64,000 nt of DNA from Enorma massiliensis phI. GTDB lineage: Bacteria; Actinomycetota; Coriobacteriia; Coriobacteriales; Coriobacteriaceae. Each line of letters opens with the position of its first letter. Within the stretch, counting starts at the first letter, position 1. The notes under the pieces were generated by a model that saw nothing but the letters and a program-made list of their open reading frames with translations, had not been told where the DNA came from and ran no database searches. Shown here in pieces: positions 44,225-54,314 of this stretch. A program made the position numbers and the translations under genes. The stretch is from assembly GCF_000311845.1 (NCBI RefSeq), contig NZ_HE978574.1, positions 1,504,511 to 1,568,510 on the forward strand. The letters are read 5' to 3'.

Positions 44225-45907
44225 CTATTCCGCGAGTTCAGCCGAAGCGAGATCGAGGCGCCCCTGGGTATCGATGGCCAGATGGGTCACGCGCTCCGAA
44301 GCCGCATACGACCGGGCATGGTACATGAGCGGCACCACCGGGCATTCGGATCCAATGATGCTGTCCGCCCCCTGCAAGAGCGAAACCCGCGTGCCCACAT
44401 CAAGCTCTGTTCGGGCCTGAGCAAATTGCTGGTCAACATGGGCATTCTGGTAACGGGCATAATTCGTCGAACCAATGCAGCCCGAGAAGAAGAGCGGGAA
44501 GAGCACGCTATCCAAGGTTGGCGCATCGGCCGTCCAGTCAACGCGAACGAGGTCGAAATCCCCATCCTCGATGCGCTGCCGAAGCGTCTCGGCATCAAGC
44601 GCCTCGAGACGGCACGTGATACCGAGGTCCGCCAAGTCGTCAGAAATCTTCTGCATGACCTCCGCATGCCCGCCATCGGTGTTATACGAGAGGCGAACCT
44701 CAATGCCACGATCGCCGTCATCATTGAGCGGATAGGAGCTTTCAAGCAGCTCCGCGGCGCTCGAGGGGTCGAACGCAGCGTACGCCCACGACTCCTCGCG
44801 ATAACCGAAGACCGTCGGTGGAACAGCGCCGTGCGCCGGCACCCGCGTCTCGCGGTAAAGCGTGTCGCACAGGTAATCGCGATCGATTGCCAGGGAGATG
44901 GCGCGCCGCACCACGGGATCATCGAGCGGTGCCGCCGAACAGTTGCAGGCGAGCATGCTTGTCGTAAGCCCGGTCACACAGACAAAGCGCCCATCATCGC
45001 CGAGCGTGCGGCCATCCTCTGAGCGCCCAAAACTCGATGCGGCGTCGCTCGCATCGCCTATAGGGCACAGGCTCACATCGATATCGCCCGTTTGGAACGA
45101 ACGGAACGACGATTCCGCATCCGGCTCGACATCGAAGAGCACGCGGTCGAGTGATGCAACCTCGCCATAATAGTCGTCATAGCGGGATAGCGAGAGCGTG
45201 CCCGAGCCGCTCTTCCACGTATCTGCCATCATGAACGGGCCGTTGCCGATGGGTCGCTGGGAGAAGGACGGCAGGTCGTCGTCAGCGGAAGACGGAACGG
45301 GGCCAAGCACCGGATGCGCTAGCAGATAGGGTAGATCGGCATAGGGCGTGCTCAAGCGTATGCAAAGCGTTGCGCTATCCGGGCACGTGACACCGGAAAA
45401 CTCCGTCGCCGACCCAATGTGAAGAGCATCATAGCCATCAATGAGCGAAAGGAGGTAGGCATAGGGCGTGGTGCCAGCAACCTGGCTCGGAGCGCTCGAC
45501 GGACTCACGATTCGCTCCCATGCGCGCTTGAAATCCTCAGAGGTTACCCGCGAGCCATCGTGAAACGTGGCATCCCGCAGATAGAATGTGAACGTCTGGG
45601 CATCATCCGACACCTCATAGCGTTCCGCGGCAAGGCAAGAAAGCTCTCCGGTGGAAAAATCATACGAGGTGAGGCAGTCGAACAGCTGCCACACGACGGT
45701 AAGAGAGCTCGTATCGATCGCAAGGGCGGGGTCGATGCTTGCAGGCCGCGAGAAGCCGATGGTCAGAGGCTGCTCGGCAACCGCCGCACTCCCCTGCTCG
45801 GTCTGCCCGCCTGAGGTACACGCGGAAAGAGCAGCGAGCGCACCCGCAGCCAGCGATCCGCCTAGAAAACGCCTGCGGCTTAGCGTTCCATGAGCCATTC
45901 GATCCAT
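44225..45907 (-). CDS. peptide ABC transporter solute-binding lipoprotein (SBP_bac_5), second copy
   Basis: Extracytoplasmic peptide-binding protein of 560 residues. The N-terminus carries both a twin-arginine motif (LSRRRFLGG) and a lipobox (ALSAC), so it is a Tat-exported lipoprotein. The DppA/OppA fold spans the rest. It lies downstream of oppF on the same strand, separated by a 280-bp gap with a large hairpin. It looks paralogous to the first SBP at 50.5 kb (similar AERYEVSDDAQTFTFYL-type segments), so the transporter may use two binding proteins. Confidence 0.88.
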   Translation of the reverse strand: MDRMAHGTLSRRRFLGGSLAAGALAALSACTSGGQTEQGSAAVAEQPLTIGFSRPASIDPALAIDTSSLTVVWQLFDCLTSYDFSTGELSCLAAERYEVSDDAQTFTFYLRDATFHDGSRVTSEDFKRAWERIVSPSSAPSQVAGTTPYAYLLSLIDGYDALHIGSATEFSGVTCPDSATLCIRLSTPYADLPYLLAHPVLGPVPSSADDDLPSFSQRPIGNGPFMMADTWKSGSGTLSLSRYDDYYGEVASLDRVLFDVEPDAESSFRSFQTGDIDVSLCPIGDASDAASSFGRSEDGRTLGDDGRFVCVTGLTTSMLACNCSAAPLDDPVVRRAISLAIDRDYLCDTLYRETRVPAHGAVPPTVFGYREESWAYAAFDPSSAAELLESSYPLNDDGDRGIEVRLSYNTDGGHAEVMQKISDDLADLGITCRLEALDAETLRQRIEDGDFDLVRVDWTADAPTLDSVLFPLFFSGCIGSTNYARYQNAHVDQQFAQARTELDVGTRVSLLQGADSIIGSECPVVPLMYHARSYAASERVTHLAIDTQGRLDLASAELAE

Positions 45908-46085
45908 GCCAAGCGCCCTTCATATCGCAATCATCTACCGCGACCAGCTTATCAAAATGGCCGCAACAACGTGAGCCGCCGCACGGAGCACCACCCACTC
46001 GACAAGAATGCCGCGTGCGCCATGCAAGCCAAGCCCGTTACCGCCGATCAAAGGAATCTAGACCCAAAGGCTCCGAAATGCGAGG

Positions 46086-46167
46086 GCCCCGTTCTCTCCT
46101 CTGAGCGCTTCCGCAGGAACTCGGCCCTGCCGAGTTCCGAGGACTAGCGAAGAGAAGAGAACGGGGC
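46086..46167. repeat. nested hairpin between oppF and second SBP gene
   Basis: Outer stem GCCCCGTTCTCT (46086-46097) pairs with AGAGAACGGGGC (46156-46167). Inside is a perfect 9-bp stem GGAACTCGG/CCGAGTTCC (46116-46124, 46130-46138). No T run follows, so it is not a standard terminator; an mRNA-stabilising or processing structure is possible. Confidence 0.65.
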
Positions 46168-46188
46168 TCGTCCGCCTGTCAACCTATC

Positions 46189-47213
46189 CTACAGGTCGAT
46201 GTGGGTTTCCTTGATCGGGAACTTCTCCGCGAAGTGGCATGCGCACATATGACCCGGTGCAACCTCACGGAACTTAGGCTCCTCCTTGCCGCAGATCGCC
46301 TGCGCGATCGGGCAGCGGGTGTGGAAACGGCAGCCGCTCGGAGGATCGATTGGCGAAGGCGGATCGCCCGCAAGGATGATGCGGGAACGCGTCTTCTGCA
46401 CGTCGGGATCGGGCACCGGAACAGCAGAGAGCAGCGACTGCGTGTACGGATGATGCGGCTCAGTGTAGAGGGTCTTCCAGTCGGAAACCTCGACCATCTT
46501 GCCTAAGTACATCACCGCAACGCGGTCGGAGATGTGCTGAACGACCGAAAGGTCATGCGCGATGAACAGGTAGGCGGTACCAAAGCGGTCCTGCAGGTCC
46601 TTGAGCAAGTTCAGAACCTGCGCCTGAATGGAGACGTCGAGCGCGGAAACGGGCTCATCGCAGATGATGAGCTTCGGCTTAAGCGCGAACGCGCGGGCGA
46701 TGCCGATACGCTGGCGCTGACCGCCGGAAAACTCATGCGGGTAACGGTTGATGTGCTCGGGGTTGAGGCCCACGACGTCGAGGAGCTCGCGCACGGTCTG
46801 CATGCGCTCCTCCTTCGTGCCCACGTTGTGGATCGTCATGGGCTCCGACACGATCTCGCCGATGGTCATACGCGGGTTCAGGCTCGCATAGGGATCCTGG
46901 AAGATGAACTGCATGTCGCGGCGCATCTCCTTGAGCTCCTTATGGCTCATCTTCGAGACGTCTTTGCCTTGGAAATACACCTTGCCCGAGGTGGGGGTGG
47001 TCAGCCTCATGATGGAGCGGCCCGTCGTGGACTTACCGCAGCCGGATTCACCCACGAGGCCGAAGGTCTCGCCCGCATGGATCTCGAACGAAACATCGTT
47101 TACAGCGGAAACAACGCGCTTGGAGAACCTACCGGCGAGCATGCCCGCCTCCGCAGGAAACTCCTTGCTCAGATGCTCGACCTTAAGCAGCGGCTCCTTG
47201 GTGGTATCGGCCA

Positions 47214-47214
<1 letters not shown>
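46189..47214 (-). CDS. oppF: peptide ABC transporter ATP-binding protein (OppF/DppF)
   Basis: ATPase of the peptide importer, 341 residues. Walker [11 protein letters not shown]-loop [11 protein letters not shown], signature [13 protein letters not shown], Walker [11 protein letters not shown]. The oligopeptide-transporter C-terminal extension has Cys motifs ([16 protein letters not shown]) typical of the Fe-S site in Opp/Dpp ATPases. Its ATG overlaps the oppD stop (TAATG), so the two are coupled. Opp and Dpp cannot be separated by sequence alone. Confidence 0.92.
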
Positions 47215-48343
<1,129 letters not shown>

Positions 48344-48344
<1 letters not shown>

Positions 48345-49294
48345 TATGCATCCTTCATCTTGACGTCAAGTGCGTCGCGCAGGCCGTCGCCGAGCAGGGT
48401 GAACGCAAGCACCGTAGAAAGGATTGCGAGACCCGGCATGATCATGAGCCAAGGGGCCGTCATGAGATACGCCTGGCCGTCCTGGATCATGATGCCCCAC
48501 GACGGGTTGGGCGGCTGCACGCCCATACCAAGGAACGAAATCGAAGCCTCGGTAAGAATCGCCGAACCGATATTCATCGTGGCATAGACCACGATGGAAG
48601 CGACCGAATTAGGGAAGATGTGACGCGCGATAATGCGGGCGTCAGAAGCTCCCATGGAACGGGCGGCGTCAACGTAGTCGTTCTCCTTAACGGAGAGGAT
48701 CGCGGAGCGGAACACGCGCGCAATCGACGGCCAGCCGAGGATGCCGATGGCGATGAACACGTTCGTGATGCTCTGGCCGAGCGCTGCAATCAGGCACAGC
48801 ACGAAGAGCACGTACGGGAACGCAAGGAAGATGTCGGCGGCACGCATGATGATGGTGTCCAAGATGCCGCCGTAGTATGCGGCGATGGCACCCATGATGA
48901 GGCCGATGACCGTAGAGATGGCGGTTGCGAGCAAGCCGATGGTAAGCGAGATGCGCGCACCATAAATCACGCGGACCAGAATGTCGCGACCGGTGACGTC
49001 GGTGCCGAAGGGGTGCTCAAGCGACGGAGGCAGCAGCGAGCTCGTCGCCATAGCGGTTGTATCGGCTGCGGTAGGCGAGCCGAGGAGCTGGGGAGCCCAG
49101 AGATCGGCCGTGATGGCAACAAGCGCCACGAACACGATCCATGCGGCAGCGATGATCGCGAGCTTGTTCTTACGAAGGCGCTTCCAGGCGTCTCCCCACA
49201 GCGTGCGGGAGGCCTCGCCCGAAACGTTGTGCGGCGCGGAAGCCTCAGCCTTCGCCGCCATTCCGGCGCGCTGCGTAGGACTCGGGTACAACAT
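48344..49294 (-). CDS. oppC: peptide ABC transporter permease (OppC/DppC)
   Basis: Integral membrane permease of 316 residues with the OppC N-terminal TM (NKLAIIAAAWIVFVALVAI) and the BPD_transp_1 domain with EAA-loop region AARSMGASDARIIARHIFP. About six TM helices. It starts at ATG 49294 behind GGAGGGAAC, 14 bp after oppB. Confidence 0.92.
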
Positions 49295-49308
49295 AGACGT
49301 GTTCCCTC

Positions 49309-50346
49309 CTAGTCTTCGCTCTTGCTGTTGCCAAGCCTGATGCGAGGATCAAGGAAGGCGTAGCTGATATCGACGAGCAGATTGATGACCATGACCACCA
49401 CGATGATGATCGTGACGCCGCCCATCACGAGCGGCCAGTCACGGGACGAGATAGCACGGTAGATCTCGGAACCGACGCCGGGCCAGTTGAACACCGTCTC
49501 GGTAAGAATCGCGCCAGCCATCATGGCGCCGAAGTCGATGCCGATATAGGTAACAACCGGAATGAGCGCGTTCTTGAGCGCGTGGTGCAGGATGATCGCC
49601 CGACCGGAGAGGCCCTTGGCCTTCGCGGTGCGGATGTAATCCTGGTTCATGACGTCAAGAAGCTGCGAGCGCATGATGCGCGCCGTGTAGGCGGTCGAGA
49701 CCGCCGCCAGCGTAAAGGCCGGCAAGATGTAGTGGACCCAATCCATGTATTGGGAGTTGGGACCGCCCGCGCCCGAGATGGGCAGCGAGATGGCTCCTCC
49801 GGTGAGGTCCTTGAGCCAGATGCCGAATGTCAGCTGTAATATCATGCCGAGCCAGAAAGCCGGGACGGCAACGAGGACCGACGTGATGAGCGTAACCAGA
49901 ATGTCCCAGAAGGAGTAGCGCTTGATGGCGGAGACTAAGCCGGCGCCGATGCCCATAACCGCCTCAAGGCAGATGGCGCACACAGCAAGCTTGACGGTAT
50001 AGGGATACTTCTCAGCGAAAATATCCGTGACCGGGCGCTTCTTCTGATAGGAAGTACCCAGATCACCATGGAGCAGGTCATCCATGTAGCGGATATACTG
50101 CTCCCAGATGGGAACGGGAATGGTGTCGCCGTTCTCATCGTAGATCGGGCGACCGTTCTCGTCGCCGTAGATCATGTTGTTCTCCACCTCAAGCTGGAGT
50201 CGCGTCTGCTCGGGAACCGAGCGACCGCCGGTGATCATCGAAATCGGGTCACCGGGCACGATGGTCTTCATGGCAAAAAGAATAATGGTCACACCGATGA
50301 AGACAGGGATGAATTGAAGCACGCGCTTCAATATGTATTTTCCCAT
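49309..50346 (-). CDS. oppB: peptide ABC transporter permease (OppB/DppB)
   Basis: Integral membrane permease of 345 residues. The family N-terminus KYILKRVLQFIPVFIGVTII is followed by a large extracytoplasmic loop (about residues 30-115) and the permease core; EAA loop TAKAKGLSGRAIILHHALK. GGGGAGT lies before ATG 50346. A terminator-like hairpin separates it from oppA upstream. Confidence 0.92.
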   Translation of the reverse strand: MGKYILKRVLQFIPVFIGVTIILFAMKTIVPGDPISMITGGRSVPEQTRLQLEVENNMIYGDENGRPIYDENGDTIPVPIWEQYIRYMDDLLHGDLGTSYQKKRPVTDIFAEKYPYTVKLAVCAICLEAVMGIGAGLVSAIKRYSFWDILVTLITSVLVAVPAFWLGMILQLTFGIWLKDLTGGAISLPISGAGGPNSQYMDWVHYILPAFTLAAVSTAYTARIMRSQLLDVMNQDYIRTAKAKGLSGRAIILHHALKNALIPVVTYIGIDFGAMMAGAILTETVFNWPGVGSEIYRAISSRDWPLVMGGVTIIIVVVMVINLLVDISYAFLDPRIRLGNSKSED

Positions 50347-50399
50347 ACAATACTCCCCTGGTCCGTTGATACGTGGCTATAGCATTAAAACTAGCCACT

Positions 50400-50434
50400 A
50401 AAAACGGGCGCCTATCCTGCGAGGACAGGCGCCC
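50400..50434 (-). terminator. attenuator-like hairpin between oppA and oppB
   Basis: GGGCGCCTATCCT (50406-50418) pairs with AGGACAGGCGCCC (50422-50434), one mismatch; on the minus strand a run of five T follows. Partial termination here would give more binding protein than permease, common in SBP-first operons. Confidence 0.75.
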
Positions 50435-50484
50435 TGTACAGATGGATTCCAAATTATAACGCAGATTTGGAACCTACATCATAA

Positions 50485-52173
50485 CTACTCGGCACTCACA
50501 AGCTGAGCCTGGGAGAGGTCAGCCTTCTTCTGCGGGTCGAGGTACAGCTTCGCCACGTTGGAGCCACCGACCATGGTGTGGGTGTAGAACATGAGCGGGA
50601 TGACCGGCATGTCCTCGGCGATCTGCTTGTTGACTTCCTGCAGCGCGGCGATGCGCTCGGCATCGTCGACGGTCTGACGGGCAGCCATGAGCTCCTCGTC
50701 AACCGTGGGGTTGCTGTAGCCGGCGCGGTTGTCGCCGTTGCCGGTGTAGAACAGCGGGTACAGGAAGTTGTCCATGATCGGGTAGTCGGCGACCCAGCCC
50801 AGACGGCCGAACTGGTAGTCGAGCTTCTGATACAGGTCGAGAACCGTAGCCCAGTCAGGGGTGTTCGCGGTGCAGGTGATGCCCACAGCGGCGAGGTCGG
50901 AGATGATGGAGTCCATGACCTCCTTGTGGCCGCCGTCCTGATTCGAGGTAATCTCGAGCTCGAGGCCACGGTTACCATCGGCATCGGCCGGATAGTACTG
51001 GTCGAGGATCTCGGTCGCGGCGTCGACGTCGTACTTGGAGTACGTCCAGGCGCCCTCCTCGTAACCGGCGATTCCGGGCGGGACGATGTTGTCGGCCGGG
51101 GTGCGCGAACCATGGAAGAGGGTATCGCAGATGGCCTGGCGGTTGATGGCCATGGACACGGCGTGACGCAGGTTCACGTCAGTGAAGGGGCCCTCGACCA
51201 CGTTGCAGGTGAGGTAGTAGGTGGAGGGCTCAGAGCCGTTCAGGAACTGATGGCCCGGGGTGATGGTGTAGCCATCCTCAGACTCGCCGTACTGCTCGGC
51301 AGCGGACTGCAGCGAAGCAACGGGCACGTCGGAGACATCGAGGTTACCGGCCTGGAACTCCTTGTAGGCGGTCTCGACGTCCTTCTGGATCATGAAGTTC
51401 ACGCCATCGAGGATCGCGGGCTCGCCGTAGTAGTCGTCGAAGCGCACGATGTTGATGTACTGACCGTCGACCCACTCGCCGTCCATCTTGAACGGGCCGT
51501 TGCCCACGGGTGCGAGGCCGAAGTCGACCTGGGTCATGTCCTTGGCGCAATCCGGAATAGGAGCGAGCGCGGGGTGAGAGGCGACATAGGGGAAGTCAGC
51601 GTAAGCGTAGGAGAGGGTGACCACGAGGGTGTGATCGTCCGGGCAGGTGAGACCGGACATCTCCTCGGCCTCGCCAGCGGCCAGCTCGTCGTAGCCGGCG
51701 ATCATGGCGAGGTGGTAGCCGATGACCGAGGGGCTCTCGGGGTTGGTGGCGGGGTTCACGATGCGCTCCCAGCCATACTTCCAGTTGGAAGCGAGGACGT
51801 CGGTGCCGTCGTGGAACTTGGCCTCCTTGAGGTGGAAGGTGAACTCGGTGGCATCCTCGTTCGCCTCCCAGCTCTCGCACGCGAGCGGCTCGAGCTCACC
51901 GGTCTCGAAGTTGTACTGGGTAAGGGAGTCGAACAGCTGGAAGCCGACCTGGGTGCCCTGGTCCTCCTGCAGGTTGTACGGCTCGATGCAGACCGGGTTG
52001 TTGATGTAGTAGCGCAGGGTGCCGCCCTGGGCGCCACCAGTGGCTGCGGAACCACCGGTCGTGGTGCCACCCTTGGTGCAACCCGCGAGCGCGGCGAGCG
52101 CGCTAGCAGCGAGGGCTCCGCCCACGAAGTGACGGCGGTCGAGCACCGGCCGCTTCTTCTCGAAATCTGCCAT
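50485..52173 (-). CDS. oppA: peptide ABC transporter solute-binding lipoprotein (OppA/DppA)
   Basis: Binding protein of the importer, 562 residues from MADFEKKRP (ATG 52173, with AAAAAGGAGGAAG upstream). Twin-arginine-like DRRHFVGG is followed by a hydrophobic stretch and lipobox ALAGC, so Tat export and lipid anchoring are likely. SBP_bac_5 family throughout (YLTCNVVEGPFTDVNLRHAV). First gene of the opp operon, with its promoter probably in the 386-bp region upstream. Confidence 0.92.
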   Translation of the reverse strand: MADFEKKRPVLDRRHFVGGALAASALAALAGCTKGGTTTGGSAATGGAQGGTLRYYINNPVCIEPYNLQEDQGTQVGFQLFDSLTQYNFETGELEPLACESWEANEDATEFTFHLKEAKFHDGTDVLASNWKYGWERIVNPATNPESPSVIGYHLAMIAGYDELAAGEAEEMSGLTCPDDHTLVVTLSYAYADFPYVASHPALAPIPDCAKDMTQVDFGLAPVGNGPFKMDGEWVDGQYINIVRFDDYYGEPAILDGVNFMIQKDVETAYKEFQAGNLDVSDVPVASLQSAAEQYGESEDGYTITPGHQFLNGSEPSTYYLTCNVVEGPFTDVNLRHAVSMAINRQAICDTLFHGSRTPADNIVPPGIAGYEEGAWTYSKYDVDAATEILDQYYPADADGNRGLELEITSNQDGGHKEVMDSIISDLAAVGITCTANTPDWATVLDLYQKLDYQFGRLGWVADYPIMDNFLYPLFYTGNGDNRAGYSNPTVDEELMAARQTVDDAERIAALQEVNKQIAEDMPVIPLMFYTHTMVGGSNVAKLYLDPQKKADLSQAQLVSAE

Positions 52174-52559
52174 GCCTTCCTCCTTTTTTAACGGGTAGAG
52201 CCGATCTGCCCCACCTTTGATGCATCCGTCGATCTTCGCCCATGGCAACTCAGACGAAGGGACGCTTTGAATACAATACCGGATTCTCATCACAAAGTCT
52301 GCAAGAAACCTTACAGAAACGAAGGAAACACTTTACTTCAACAAAGCGACGAAAGCCTTTCCGATATGCATTGCACAATCCTTCTTATGCAAACATCCCG
52401 CTCAAGGCCGTGCCAGAGCGGGATGCGTCTGCGTAATAACGATGCAATTATGCTTGACGAGCGCTCCTTGTCGTGAAAACGCCTTTCGGGCGCTCCAGCG
52501 ATGAACGGTCGAATCGAGCCTGTGAACGGTTCTTCTGCAATCGAGCGGCGCCGGACGTT
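52174..52559. other. regulatory gap between secG and oppA
   Basis: About 386 bp, AT-rich in the half next to oppA, where the oppA promoter should be. I see no small gene, riboswitch or tRNA. A weak GAGCGC/GCGCTC inverted repeat lies near 52459-52495. Confidence 0.5.
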
Positions 52560-52826
52560 TTAGACGAAATCGACGCCCTGAATTCCGCCCTGCGGGAAGA
52601 AGAACATGCACAGGACGACGCAGACGGCGAAGACCACGGCGACGATCACCGTAAGCCGGTCGAGATTGCGCTCCATGACGCCCGTAGCTGCACTGGAGTT
52701 ATAAAGCGAGCTGGCGATCATATCGGAAACGCCGGTACCCTTGCCGGAGTGCATGAGCACGAGGGCGATGAGCGCGAGCGCGGAGAGCGCCCACACGATG
52801 AAAATGATGACCTGGAAGGGACCCAT
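52560..52826 (-). CDS. secG: preprotein translocase subunit SecG
   Basis: Small Sec translocon subunit of 88 residues with two TM helices (FQVIIFIVWALSALALIALV and LTVIVAVVFAVCVVLCMFFF) joined by the typical HSGKGTGVSDMI loop. The start at 52826 is supported by AAAAGGAGTC. In this lineage secG commonly ends the gap-pgk-tpi-gpm run; here a RAYT gene and its repeats sit in between. Confidence 0.92.
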   Translation of the reverse strand: MGPFQVIIFIVWALSALALIALVLMHSGKGTGVSDMIASSLYNSSAATGVMERNLDRLTVIVAVVFAVCVVLCMFFFPQGGIQGVDFV

Positions 52827-52916
52827 AAACGACTCCTTTTCACCACAGCAAAACTCTCGTATCGTAGCACACCGGCACATCCACTGTTAACCCCTCTTTT
52901 GAGTCAAAATGGGACA

Positions 52917-53014
52917 GTCAAAATGGGACGGGGTTGTTTTGACTCATTTCGCGCATCGCCCTCCGGTCAAAATGGGACGGGGTTGTTTTGACTCATTTCG
53001 CACATCGCCCTCCC
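52917..53014. repeat. REP-like repeat, two 49-bp tandem copies
   Basis: Units at 52917-52965 and 52966-53014 share GTCAAAATGGGACGGGGTTG, then TTTTGACTCATTTCGC and a CATCGCCCTCC end. GTCAAAA and TTTTGAC within each unit form a hairpin with a GGGACGGGG loop. A partial copy precedes at about 52902. The neighbour encodes a RAYT-type transposase. Confidence 0.85.
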
Positions 53015-53042
53015 ATGCAGGTTGAAACGGGCTTTCAACGAT

Positions 53043-53813
53043 TTATTGGGAGCGGATCATATCGCTACGCACGGCCGTTGCTCGCGTTATCGAGCTTTTC
53101 CCAATGCCCGTCAACCGCTCAATTTGCTTGACAGTCAGCCCCGTCTCCCTAAGCCTGCGCAAAGCCTCATCCCGGTCTTCTCGGCAAAGAGCCTTGATAT
53201 CACTTGGCTGCCTGCCTTCTAGTGCGCATCTCGCTGCCGATAGAGCCTCGTCGTCGGCAACCCTACGCGACGCTTTCACATAATAGTATGCGTATCTCTC
53301 GTCCTGAAATAGCTCCCTGAAGCCCTTGGGACCGCCTACCATATCAAGGATGAGCTCACTCGACACGATACCGCCACCAGTTAGATACTCCTGATAGCTG
53401 CTCCACCGATATCGATCGACCGCCGCGATGTTAGCCTTAGCCGGGTTTTCGTGAATATACCGAACCGCCTGCAGCAGCTGACGATCGTCCGTAATGGGCA
53501 CGCCGGTGAACCTGCCCTGAAAAACCGCGCCAACATGACCGGTCTTGCTATTGAAATACTGGGCGTAGGCCGTTGTGAGGCCATGCATCATGTGGCTGAC
53601 CTCGTTCTTCGGATCATCAAGCAGAAGGTGAACATGGTTGTCCATGAGGCACCACGCGAGCACCGCCACCTCATGCGATCTCGCTTTGTTCTCCAGCAAC
53701 GCTACGTAATGCCGGCGGTCTTCATCGTCCTCAAAGAGCAGCTGACGGCCATTTCCCCGGCACGTCACGTGATAGAAGCCCGAGTCTGCAATCTGTCGTG
53801 CTACGCGCGGCAT
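53043..53813 (-). CDS. REP-associated tyrosine transposase (RAYT, Y1_Tnp)
   Basis: Single-strand DNA HUH nuclease of 256 residues. The N-terminus MPRVARQIADSGFYHVTCRG is characteristic. The HUH motif NHVHLLL is at about residues 59-65, and the catalytic Tyr is probably in the TAYAQYFNSKTGHVG helix near 80-86, followed by FQGRF and VRYIHENPAKA. The C-terminal HTH (VKQIERLTGIGKSSITRAT) may read the repeat. Intact. Flanked on both sides by GTCAAAA..TTTTGAC repeats, the expected partners of a RAYT. It is inserted between gpmI and secG. Confidence 0.9.
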   Translation of the reverse strand: MPRVARQIADSGFYHVTCRGNGRQLLFEDDEDRRHYVALLENKARSHEVAVLAWCLMDNHVHLLLDDPKNEVSHMMHGLTTAYAQYFNSKTGHVGAVFQGRFTGVPITDDRQLLQAVRYIHENPAKANIAAVDRYRWSSYQEYLTGGGIVSSELILDMVGGPKGFRELFQDERYAYYYVKASRRVADDEALSAARCALEGRQPSDIKALCREDRDEALRRLRETGLTVKQIERLTGIGKSSITRATAVRSDMIRSQ

Positions 53814-54160
53814 TCCCCATCACCCCTTGGTATTGGCCCGACGTTTGAGCATCGCCTGCAGAGAGTGGCGTCGCGATTCCGCACCATCCGTCGCATCTTC
53901 GTTGTCAAGTTTCGCGAATGCCATTGTTCCCCGCAGCGAGCATCCTCAAAGCGTAGGGCGTTCAAAAGGGTGCGTCATGTCGTCCACGGCGAGCGGTATT
54001 TGAAAAACGGTAGTCGGTACCTGCAGTTTTCCACACTGAACACTATCTGACAAATATCTGAAAGGGATATTGCCGGAAGCTAAAAACTGCCTCATTTACA
54101 GAGCGGAGCGATCGATACTCGCTGCCACATTCACCCTCTTCTCTCACAGGCATCATCGAA
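53814..54160. other. gene-free region upstream of the RAYT gene
   Basis: About 350 bp that should contain the RAYT promoter. Open frames here look non-coding. AT content rises around 54000-54110. I see no tRNA or known RNA. Confidence 0.45.
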
Positions 54161-54310
54161 GTGAGTCAAAGTAACCCCGTCCCATTTTGACCACATGGGT
54201 CAAAACAAACACGTCCCATTTTGACGCATACCATTTTGACGCATAAAAAAGGGGCTGCCGCAGAGTGCGACAGCCCCTACTTGGGTCAAAACAAACCCGT
54301 CCCAGAATGA
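54161..54310. repeat. REP-like repeats flanking the gpmI terminator
   Basis: Four partial or inverted copies of the RAYT repeat: GTGAGTCAAAGTAACCCCGT at 54161, GGGTCAAAACAAACACGTCC near 54197, TTTTGACGCATA twice, and GGGTCAAAACAAACCCGTCC near 54282. The gpmI terminator is embedded in the array. Confidence 0.8.
54245..54278 (-). terminator. gpmI terminator
   Basis: GGGGCTGCCGCA (54251-54262) pairs with TGCGACAGCCCC (54266-54277), one mismatch; on the minus strand it is followed by TTTTTT. Confidence 0.85.
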
Positions 54311-54314
54311 CTGG

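Noticed and set aside
50578..52191. A 537-codon plus-strand open frame opposite oppA
   Set aside because: Antisense shadow; Val/Gly repeats of no recognised family.
52174..52559. Possible structured RNA (SRP RNA or tmRNA) between secG and oppA
   Set aside because: No conserved SRP loop, no tmRNA tRNA-like ends; only weak short stems.
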